Of a stretch of 64,000 nucleotides of DNA, positions 40,711 to 49,659 are shown in pieces. Below the pieces are notes generated by a model, which had not been told where the DNA came from, searched no databases, and saw only the letters and a program-made list of their open reading frames with translations. Origin of the DNA: Marchantia polymorpha subsp. ruderalis (lineage: Eukaryota > Streptophyta > Marchantiopsida > Marchantiales > Marchantiaceae); NCBI GenBank assembly GCA_037833965.1, contig AP031354.1, positions 20,500,001-20,564,000 on the forward strand, given 5' to 3'. Within the stretch, counting starts at the first letter, position 1. Every line of letters starts with the position of its first letter. A program made the translations under genes and the position numbers.

Positions 40711-43700
40711 ATGACCTTCGACCGGGCGGCGGAGAGCGTCCCATTCTTGAATTCGCGATTCCAATCTCTTGTGCGCGCTGCGCGCATCCATCTGCTGGCT
40801 GCGGACCATTCCCGACGTCGTCACACAGGAGATTTCTTGTTGATTGAGGGAGAAGTGAGTGCGCGTGATTTGGAATTGAGAGCGATTAGAGTTTGCCGAG
40901 AGAGAAAGAAACGCGGACAGTGCGGAAGTAGAATGAGCGGGCGAGCGAACCCCAGGAACGCAATGACGAGACCGAGCAGATTGCAGATGGTGCCACTTCG
41001 CCTGCCGCAGAACGGGCTGCGCGCTTTCGAAGAGCGCTTAATAGCAAGAAAGCTCGATTTCTTGCTATGGGGATGGAATTACATCTGCGCGAATATGGTG
41101 CGCGAGTGGCTAGAGCCACAGGGACCACCCTCGCGCGGATTGCGTCCGCATGTGGACCGGTGGACAGTCCAAGATTGGGCGCAGGCGTTGGGAAGATGTG
41201 CTGGCATGCCAGGGCATCTCCTTTTCGACAGCGAGAGCATCAAGGTGACCAAGCAAGAAGAGGCGCAATTTGTGGAGCTGTTCAAGACCGGGAGGTCTAC
41301 CAAGAATGGGTACAGGACCCGTGATTACAAAGATCGATTTCGCCGGACTCTGTCCGCGGCGCTGATGCAATTACTGCAGCCGCACCGCGCCTGCTACATC
41401 ACATTGTGGCAGGTCTCTTTTGTGGAGTGCGTCATCGAGGGAACTCCAATTCACTGGGCGAGCATCCTGCACAGGGTGATGCGACAGCACGCGTTTGAGG
41501 AGAAGGGGGGAACTCTAAACCATCTTTCTCCTTTCCTCATCAATTTTTATCGACAGCGGAATTGTTTAACAGCGGCGGAGCTTGAACATTTTCCGCCATT
41601 GTCCATCGACCATCCCGGGAAGTATGTGCGGGAGAACGAGGTCGATACTGACGCAGAGGAGTCACCGACTTCTACCCCATCAAGACGGAGAGACGAAGGG
41701 AGACACACCCCTGCGGCGCGAGTGCCGCCGAAGCGGCGATGGAGGGAAGAGTCCGAAGAGGAGCAGCATCAAGAACTCTCTGCTCCCATTCGACCGCGGC
41801 CGCTGTGCGAGCCATACAGCCGGCCGAAGCAGAAGGCACGCAGACTGGTGTTGCCAGCTGACAGTGCAGACACGGCGACGATTGCGACGGAGATAGGAAG
41901 TGCGTCGCCAGAGAGGCGAGAGGAAGCGCGGACGACCGCAGGAGCGACGGGCCACGCTGCAACCTCGTCGGGAGAGAGGCCGCCTACGGGCCAAGGGCCT
42001 CCGGAGTTACCACGTGCGATGCGGACAGAGGTTCCGTTTGCGCACAGGCGAACCTCCGCGGACGGACGAGCCTCCGCGGACCGGCGAACACAAGTGGACG
42101 TGGATCTACGCTTACGCGTGGGAAGGAGCAGTCCGCCTGTGCACAGGCTCTCACCTATGCACAGGTCACCTGTGCACAGAACACCTCCGCACGTGCCGCC
42201 TGTGCACAGGCAAGAATCACCCCCGTTCCAACGTAGGAAGGGGAAGGAGCCGGCGGAAGAACCGCCTACGAGACACCGGCCCTCGGGGCCAGACCCTCCG
42301 GCGCACCACGCGCCGCAATTCGCGCCTTCGGCGCCAGGGCCTTCGAGCCGAGGAGATACGAGCAGAGAGCGTGCGGAGGCCGCACCGTCGGCGGGAAGTC
42401 CGCCGATAGATGCGCCTTCGGCGGTAGGGCCTATAGGCCAAGGAACATCGGGCGTGCGGCCCCCGGCCATGTCGCCTTCGGCGATAGATGTCCGCGGCGC
42501 TACGCCTGCAGCGGACCAGGCGCCGGCAAATGCGCCTGCGCACGGGCCGGGCACAGCCCCCACGGACCGATCAAGGGAGCAGCAGACGGAGGAGCGGAGT
42601 GACTGTCAGCGGGATGAAATCTCGATACGCGATGCGCAATCCAACCCCGCGCAGCCACCTTCCGCTCAATCGCCCTCGGCGACGGACGACGGCGACAGAG
42701 AGAATGCGGTAGGCAATCAACCAGCGAGAGACGGGGATGCCGCTCGGATACATTCGCCTTCCGCCTTAGACATTTTGGCGACGAGCAGCGAGGCTGCAGC
42801 CGTGCCTTCGCAGGCAGCACACGTCGAGGACGTGCAGCCCCACTCGGGGCAGTCGCCGACGCAATCAATGGCGACTGAAATTCTCCACTCGGATGATGAC
42901 GTCGGAGGCTCCACGGAAGAAATGTCAGGAGCAGAAGACACCGAGGAGGAGGAGGAGGAAATTGTTGGAGCGCCGGCGGCGGCGCTCTCTGAGCAGGTGA
43001 TTCCGTTGCTGCGGTACTTGGATCGCAAGGTCGATAAATACGCCGACCCACTTCAGCCGGGATCTTACATCGAGTTAGTGCGCAGGCGGACTCGCACTAA
43101 AGTCCACACCAGCAAGCTATTAGCTAGAGTGGACCAGGAGTTGAGGGACTTGAAGGAGAAGCATGAGTGCTTGTGGGGACAGTACAAGCTTAATCAGAAA
43201 TTCTACAAGCACTCCGAGAAGATGAAGGATGAGAAACTGGGCGAGCTCACCAAGGAGCAGGTGAAGGTCAAGGAAGCACTCAACTCCGAGCAGGCCCAGA
43301 ATCGGATTTTGTCAGAGGAGCTCGTGCGACAGACGCGGTTGTTGGAACAATGTCAGCTCGCACGGCAGGCGGATGAAGAATTAATCCGCAGGTTACAGTC
43401 AGAGTGTGGCGAATTGAGAGCGCAACGTGCCGAAGCCGAATCGCAATTAGTGACGATTGAAGAGGATCGCAGGAAGGAGGCGGATCGCACGAAGGTGGAG
43501 ACGGCGAGGCGAGTCGCCCACTGTCTCAAGGGCTACGCCCACTGGGAAGTGAAGGCGCAGGAGAAACTCACACTGCGTGAGTTTGAATTGCGCGCAGCCG
43601 GGTTGTTGTCAGGCGACAGTAGGAGTCGGCGGAAGGTAGCGAAGAAGCTCGAGGCCTTTCTGTCGAAGGCACAGGATACCATGTCCGCCCTCGAGGGGGA

Positions 43701-43848
43701 GGTGTCCGCGGCGTTGCAGCGGTTGGGACTGCGTAGTCGAGCGGAAGAGTGGCAGGGTAGGGAGTTAGTGCGCGGCAGTCGGCCGCGCAGGAGACGTAGT
43801 ACAGGTTCCGCGGAGTGTAGTGTAGCGTGGTTCCGTGCAGGCGTGTAG
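40711..43848 (+). CDS. U3-encoded accessory protein, type B (intact, in solo LTR)
   Basis: 1045 codons. The ATG at 40711 (MTFDR) is conserved in five B copies; a second conserved Met at about residue 85 aligns with the likely type A start. Residues 85-300 are the conserved domain (LDFLLWGW, HVDRWTVQDW, RTRDYKDRFRR, GGTLNHLSPF). Residues 300-700 are low-complexity, with repeated VHR and PSA motifs produced by the GC palindromes. An acidic EEEEEE stretch near 755 precedes a coiled coil (about 770-960) and a conserved tail with GYAHWE and an Arg-rich stretch. There is no membrane segment. The function is unknown; it is intact although the LTR has no gag or pol. Confidence 0.85.
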   Translation: MTFDRAAESVPFLNSRFQSLVRAARIHLLAADHSRRRHTGDFLLIEGEVSARDLELRAIRVCRERKKRGQCGSRMSGRANPRNAMTRPSRLQMVPLRLPQNGLRAFEERLIARKLDFLLWGWNYICANMVREWLEPQGPPSRGLRPHVDRWTVQDWAQALGRCAGMPGHLLFDSESIKVTKQEEAQFVELFKTGRSTKNGYRTRDYKDRFRRTLSAALMQLLQPHRACYITLWQVSFVECVIEGTPIHWASILHRVMRQHAFEEKGGTLNHLSPFLINFYRQRNCLTAAELEHFPPLSIDHPGKYVRENEVDTDAEESPTSTPSRRRDEGRHTPAARVPPKRRWREESEEEQHQELSAPIRPRPLCEPYSRPKQKARRLVLPADSADTATIATEIGSASPERREEARTTAGATGHAATSSGERPPTGQGPPELPRAMRTEVPFAHRRTSADGRASADRRTQVDVDLRLRVGRSSPPVHRLSPMHRSPVHRTPPHVPPVHRQESPPFQRRKGKEPAEEPPTRHRPSGPDPPAHHAPQFAPSAPGPSSRGDTSRERAEAAPSAGSPPIDAPSAVGPIGQGTSGVRPPAMSPSAIDVRGATPAADQAPANAPAHGPGTAPTDRSREQQTEERSDCQRDEISIRDAQSNPAQPPSAQSPSATDDGDRENAVGNQPARDGDAARIHSPSALDILATSSEAAAVPSQAAHVEDVQPHSGQSPTQSMATEILHSDDDVGGSTEEMSGAEDTEEEEEEIVGAPAAALSEQVIPLLRYLDRKVDKYADPLQPGSYIELVRRRTRTKVHTSKLLARVDQELRDLKEKHECLWGQYKLNQKFYKHSEKMKDEKLGELTKEQVKVKEALNSEQAQNRILSEELVRQTRLLEQCQLARQADEELIRRLQSECGELRAQRAEAESQLVTIEEDRRKEADRTKVETARRVAHCLKGYAHWEVKAQEKLTLREFELRAAGLLSGDSRSRRKVAKKLEAFLSKAQDTMSALEGEVSAALQRLGLRSRAEEWQGRELVRGSRPRRRRSTGSAECSVAWFRAGV

Positions 43849-43884
43849 CGTAGTGCAGTGTAGTGTTAGTTAGGACTTAGAAGG

Positions 43885-43913
43885 TATAAAATAGTTCCAG
43901 GCGTTTTGCCTGG
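43885..43913 (+). promoter_or_regulatory. TATA box and compensated hairpin of the inner solo LTR
   Basis: TATAAAA (43885-43891) is followed by CCAGGCGTTTTGCCTGG (43897-43913). Relative to type A, the second stem pair has changed from A-T to C-G on both sides. Confidence 0.6.
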
Positions 43914-44858
43914 GGTTCTTTCCCATCAGAAGTGCAGATCAGGAACCCATTTCCTTTGCGTGTTTGTGTCCTTGAGTTCTGTCACCACGCACGAGGAGTT
44001 ACAACTTAGCGTTCCGCATTTTGTAGCTGAAGGCCTTCGGCCGAATGTTCAGAGCTAGTACAGTGGTTAGAGACTTGAGTAGTTCGGATCTGCACCTGCG
44101 GGTGACTGCCGATGCTCAGAGCCAGTGACTAGTTAGATACTTGAACAGTTTCGCCCCTACACCTTCGAGTGTTTCTTTCTGATTGTACTCCTTGGGATTT
44201 TTCCCCTGAATGCCAAAGTGAAGTTTTGCTACTTCGTGTAAGCCTTGGTTGTAAATTCAGGTTACGCTGCAGCAGGTGCCTTGAGGGTAACCCCTGTAGT
44301 ATTTCTGGGAATGACAAGTGCCTGAGAATTCAAACTCTTCAATAGACTGTTGTTGTGTTACTGGAATGTTTCTCAGTGAGTCCTTCAGTGCGGACCTGTG
44401 TTCTCTGCGCGTTTTGTGAGTTGAGAGTGTTGTTCACCGCGTATGAGTGACTTCGATCCGAAGTAGGCAGTCCAAACCGGGTTTCCTACACTAGCAGCAA
44501 GCTAGTGGAAGTGTTGTAAAAGCCGGAGTTGGAAGTCACTGCCCGCAGCTTCGCTGAGTGTACTCTTGAGAGACTTCCCCCCTGAAATCTTGAGTAGAGG
44601 TCCTAACGGATCTCTGGGTTGTGTTTCTGTAGTTTCAGGTGTGTGTGTGTGTGTGTGTGTGTACGCTGCACTGTGCGACCTCCGAGTGCGCTCCGAGTGG
44701 ACACTTGCAGTATTTCTGGGAGTGACAGTCGCCTGAGAATTCAAACTCATCAATAGTCTGTTAAACGTGACACTTTGTACCCTGTGTGTTCCTCTGTCCC
44801 TGTGGGTTCGACCTTTCTACCACTATATTGCAGTTTTAGCCTTTAGTGGGTTATTACA

Positions 44859-45924
44859 GTTCTCGATGCTGCTCCTCTTCGGACTCTTCTCTCCATCGCC
44901 GCTTCCGCGGCACTCTTGCAGCAGGAGTATTTCTCCCTTCGTCCCTCCGCCTTGACGGAGTAGAAGTCGGCGACTCCTCTGCATCAGTGTCGACCTCATT
45001 CTCCCGCACATACCTCTCGGGATGGTCGACGGACAACGGCGGAAAACGAGCAAGCTCCGCCGCGGTCAAACAATTTCGCTGTCGATAAAAATTGATGAGG
45101 AAAGGAGAGAGATGATTTAGAGTTCCCCCCTTCTCCTCAAAAGCGTGCTGTCGCATCACCCTGTGCAGGATGCTCGCCCAGTGAATTGGAGTTCCCTTGA
45201 TGATGCACTCCACAAAAGAGACCTGCCACAATGTGATGTAGCAGGCGCGGTGTGGCTACAGTAATTGCAGCAGCGCCGTAGCCAAAGTTCGGCGGAATCA
45301 ATCCTTGTAATCGCGGGTCTTGTACCCATTCTTGGTAGACTTCCCCTTCTTGAACAGCTCCACAAATTGCGCCTCTTCCTGCTTGGTCACCTTGACGCTC
45401 TCACTATCGAAGAGGAGGTGCCCTTGGATGCCGGCACATCTCCCCAATGCCTGCGCCCAATCTTGGACCGTCCACCGATCGACATGCGGACGCAATCCGC
45501 GCGAAGGTGGACCCTGTGGCTCTAGCCACTCGCGCACCATATCCACACAGATGTAGTTCCATCCCCATAGCAAGAAATCGAGCTTTCTTGCTATCAGCCG
45601 CTCCTCAAAAGCGCGCAGCCCGTTCTGTGGTAGTAGGAGCGGCAGCATCCGCAATCGGCCCAGTCTCGTCATTGCGTTCTTGGAGTTCGCCTGCTTGCTA
45701 ATTCTCCTTCCGCTCCGCTCGAGCTCCTTCCTGCCTCGGCAAACTCTAATCTCCCTCAATTCCAAATCACGCGCACTCACTTCTCCCTCAATCACCAAGA
45801 AATCCTCTACGCGACGATGTCGAGAATGCTTAGCAGCCAGCAGATGGACGCGCGCAGCTCGCACTAGAGAATGGAATCGTGAATTCAAGAATGGGACGCT
45901 CTCCACCTCCCGGTCGAAGGTCAT
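44859..45924 (-). pseudogene. U3 accessory ORF of the outer solo LTR, 5' part
   Basis: It starts at the conserved MTFDR (45924). 208 codons are open up to a TGA at 45298-45300, which replaces an arginine codon (CGA) in the RTRDYKDR motif. A second stop (TAG for CAG) lies near 45257. The frame then reopens to the insertion point. With two stops and a severed C-terminus this copy is dead. Confidence 0.85.
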
Positions 45925-47140
45925 GGTCGGCTCTTGCTCGTGAAGGACGACTCAATTGATGGCCGCGCCGGCTCTACGCTAAAACGGTCTCCGCTCTCAC
46001 GCGCGGTTTCACGCTCCGCCGACGCCGATTTAACTCTCACGCTCGAATTGGCAAATTTGAACTCCGCGAACGTACTACGCCGCGGACATGGGTGCGCAGC
46101 GCCGAAGGCGGATTTTCCGCCTTGCGCGGTACACTCGTACGTACCGCTCCTCAGCCAATCCTCCTCTGCCTCGGCGCATGTGTCCGCATGTTGGACAAAA
46201 GTTCAACTCCCGCTCCGCTCGCAGGCGGACTCCTCGGCGGATTCTCCGCCGGCGCGGAACTTCACCCGCCTGTGCACAGGCGCTCGCCTTTGCGCAGGCG
46301 AAGTCCGTCCGCGTCGATGCGCTGGCGCAGAAGGCGTTGACCGCGGTCAACCGACTCCGTCTAGACTGTCCGATCCTTGTCTCTCCGTCGGCGCTCTCGC
46401 CGCCGCAACTCCGTCCGTCCAAGAGCGCATCCACCTGCCTGCCCGTACAGTCCGTACGGTCCGTACGGATTTTACTATTCTGGCGGCTCCTTGCTCGTCC
46501 GCGGCGTTGCGCTGGCGCAGAAGGCGCCGTACAATGTCTACCTCACAAGGCGCATTTCTAGGACCCAAGGCGAATTTCCCGCCGACGCCGAAGCGCCTGT
46601 GCACAAGCGCACACCTGTGCGTAGGCAAACTTCGCGCCTACATCAAAACCCTATGTCGCCTGTGCGCAGGCGAACTTCCTTCGTCCACGCATAGGACAAA
46701 ACTTCTCCGCCTGTGCACGGGCGAAGAGATGAGTATCTTACAACCTTCATAACTCCCGGAGTCCTCATCCGTTGTTGGCGTTCTTGGGCTCGTTGGAATC
46801 AGCGCGTCGAGCTCTTTCCAACGGGACCCTAACTAAGTCAAGACGTTTGGGGTGACCTAAATATGAAGGATTTCCCTACCGCCGCGGACGCAGCGCCGAA
46901 GGCGGATTTTGCGCCTTGCGCTGTAGGGATCCTAACTGCAAAGCTCGCAGGGAGGGTGGTGCCCTTCCTTACCGCTGCACCCAACTCCTAGATTCTACGA
47001 GGTCCCTCGAGAATCTCTGCGATCTTCCGAATTCACTCTGTTTTGATGCACCGAAGGCCATTTGCATTGCTGCCGTGGTACAGTTTTCCAAAAATGTTTT
47101 AATTTCCTCAAAATTACCAAAAGTGGGGTACCACATTTCG

Positions 47141-48244
47141 CAATTTTTAACGGTTTGACTCAGTTAGGGTTTCGTTGAAAAGACCTTGATCTGCTCGTTC
47201 CAACGAGACCAAGAACTATTGAAACGGAGCTAGGATCTGTGAGTTATGGGTGTCGGGAGTGACTGTTATGGATAGGCAAGGGTGCGGTCGTGCGTCTTCG
47301 GCGGGTGGATGCCTTCGGCGGTGCGCGGAAGAAGATCCCCTCCGGCGGAGATCGGGTGGTCAGGATGTAGAATGTACAGATGTGGTGGTGGCGGCGGCGT
47401 GAAGTCGCGCAGGGGGAGTAGGCAGCTACCCATCATTGCGGGTGGGGCATGCAGGCGGGCTGTGGATGTCTCGGCCTTATTTTTTTTACGAAGTGGTGTG
47501 TTCGGCCTTGGAGCTGAGACCTGGTGGTGTGTTCGGCCTGGGAGCGGAGAGTTGGGAGTGTACCAGTGTGCGAGAGCTTGTGGTGTGCGTGTGTGGAGAC
47601 GGAAGTGGTATCGGTCGTAGGATAGAGTGTGGTGTGAGCGATTTTTTGCAGGGAAGTGGTGAGAGTTAGGAGGGGAGTGTGGAGAGTTCGAAGTAGGAGG
47701 AAGCAAACTCTCGTGGGTGGAGAGTTGTATATGAGAGTGAAATTTAAGTGTGATTTGAGATTGAAGTGTAAAATCTGTGAGTGGGATCTGAGATCAGAGT
47801 GGAAGATCTGAGAATGGGAGCTGAGAGTGAAGTGAAATCTGAGACTGAAATCTGACAGTCGGAATCTGAATTTGAAACTGGAAAGGGAGAGTTGAATCTG
47901 AGAGAGGAATCTGGTGGGGTCTGAAGGTGGAAGCTGAGAAATCGATGCTGAAATCTGAGTAGGAATTGGGAGTGGGACTGGGATCTAGGAAAGCCCACAG
48001 CGGCTGTAGTATTGAGGAAGTCACCTAGAGTTGGGTTAGATCTTTATGTAACAAAGAGCTTGTCTGATGCTCTTGTGGAAATAGTAGGCAGCAGGTGTTA
48101 GTTTCAGTTTTGGACAATTTGTCTATGGAAGAGCAAGTGTTTATCATCTCATTGTCTTGAATACACTGTGAGAACATGGCTTGTGATAAGATAAGTTAGA
48201 TTATGGGAGTTCAAACCCCCACCTGGACTACAAACGCTGAAGGG
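47141..48244 (+). mobile_element. Type C LTR-like material, right part, and GA-rich tail
   Basis: 47141-47330 continues the type C U3 after the TTTCG duplication, with a dyad module at 47163-47205, and aligns with 6920-7085. Beyond that, 47344-47640 is G/T-rich. About 47640-47995 is a purine-rich degenerate repeat with ctgaga and gaatctga phrases. 48000-48244 looks like unique host sequence. No terminus is recognised. Confidence 0.5.
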
Positions 48245-48391
48245 TGGGAAGGTTCGGCTCACAAAGGCGACATAGCCAAAGGCCGCTCGCGCGATGTCCC
48301 TGGCCCCGAAGGCGCATCTATCGGCGGATTACCTGCCGAAGGTGTGGTCTCCGCACGCTCCCTGCTCACATCTCGTTGACCCGAAGGCCCT
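48245..48391 (-). mobile_element. Fragment of the decayed minus-strand 3' LTR, far side
   Basis: This short piece of the B-type U3 ORF region (gcc-gaagg-rich) is contiguous with 53768 once the solo LTR 48392-53762 and one GCCCT duplication are removed. Similarity ends near 48250, so the remaining U3, R and U5 of this 3' LTR are deleted. Confidence 0.75.
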
Positions 48392-49659
48392 TGTGGTACC
48401 CCACTTTTGGTAATTGTGAGGAAATTAAAACATTTTTGGAAAAACTGTACCCTGGCAGCAATGTAAATAGCCTTCGGTGCATCAAAACAGAGTGAATCCG
48501 GAAGATCGCGGGGATTCTCGAGGGATCTTGTAGAATCTAGGATTTGGGGTGCAGCAGTAAGGATGGGCACCACCCTCCCTGCGAGCTCTGCAGTTAGGAT
48601 CCCTACGGCGCAAGGCGCAAAACCCGCCTTCGGAAGTTGCGTCCGCGGCGGTAGGGAAATCCTTCATATTTAGGTCAACCCTCGGGCGCCTTGACCGAGT
48701 TAGGGTCTCGTTGGAAAGAGCTTGACGCACTGATTCCAACGAGTCCAAGAACGCTTGGAACGGATGAGGACTTAGGGAGTTATCACTATTGGAAGATACG
48801 TAGACGTTCGCCTTCGGCGGAAGGAGTTCGCCACCGGCGGGAATTCCGCCTACGCGGAAGGGGGATCAAGTTTTGCCCTATGCGCGGACGAAGGAAGTTC
48901 GCCTGTGCACAGGCAAAGTAGGGTTTGAGGAGGCGCGAAGTCCGCCTACGCACAGGAGGTCACCTGTGCACAGGCGCTTCGGCGTCGGCGGGAAATCCGC
49001 CTTGGGCCCTAGAAATGCGCCTTGTGAGGTAGAAAGTGTACGGCGCCTTCTGCGCCAGCGCAGCGCCGCGGACGGCCAGGTCAGCGCCGCGGACGAGCAA
49101 GCAAGCCGCCAGAATAATCAAATCCGTACGGACCATGCGGACGGGACGGGTGGATGCGCTCTTGGACGGACGGAGTTGCGGCGGCGGAAGCGCCGACGAA
49201 GAGACAAGGAACGGACAGTCTGGACGGAGACGGCTGACCACGGTCAACGCCTTCCGTGCCAGCGCGTCGCCGCGGACGGAATTCGCCTGCGCACAGGCGA
49301 GCGCCTGTGCACAGGAGGATGAAGTTCCGCGCCGGCGGAGAATCCGCCGAGGAGTCTGCCTGCGCACAGGCAGGAGTTGAACTTTTGTCCGACAGTGCGG
49401 ACACACGCGTCGAGGCAGAAGGGGATTGGCTGAGGAGCGGTACGAACAAGTGTACCGCGCAAGGCGGAAAACTCGCCTTCGGCGCTGCGCTCCCATGTCC
49501 GCGGGGTAGTACGCTCGCGGAGTTCAAATCCGCCAATTCGAGCGTGAGAGTTTAATCGGCGACGGCGGAGCGTGAAGCCGCGCGTGAGAGCGGAGACCGT
49601 TCCAGCGTAGAGCCGGCGCGGCCATCAAGTGAGACGTCCTCCACGAGCAAGAGCCGACC

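Larger units (their letters stand above)
39465..44858 (+). mobile_element. Solo type B LTR (inner), intact
   Basis: 5394 bp from TGTGGTACCCCAC to GGGTTATTACA with perfect GTTCT target duplications. Order: dyad module (about 39770-39820), GC-rich palindromic repeats (CCTGTGCACAGG types), the 1045-codon ORF, TATA (43885-43891), hairpin (43897-43913), and R/U5 with a GT microsatellite (about 44639-44663). It is the best reference copy of type B and the youngest layer of a three-deep nest. Confidence 0.95.
36454..47135 (-). mobile_element. Solo type B LTR (outer), split by a nested LTR
   Basis: It starts TGTGGTACCCCAC at 47135 and ends TTATTACA at 36454 on the minus strand, with perfect TTTCG duplications outside (36449-36453 and 47136-47140). 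After removing 39465-44863 the length is about 5.28 kb, normal for type B. No internal region is present, so it is a solo LTR left by LTR-LTR recombination. TATA is at 37427-37421. Confidence 0.95.
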
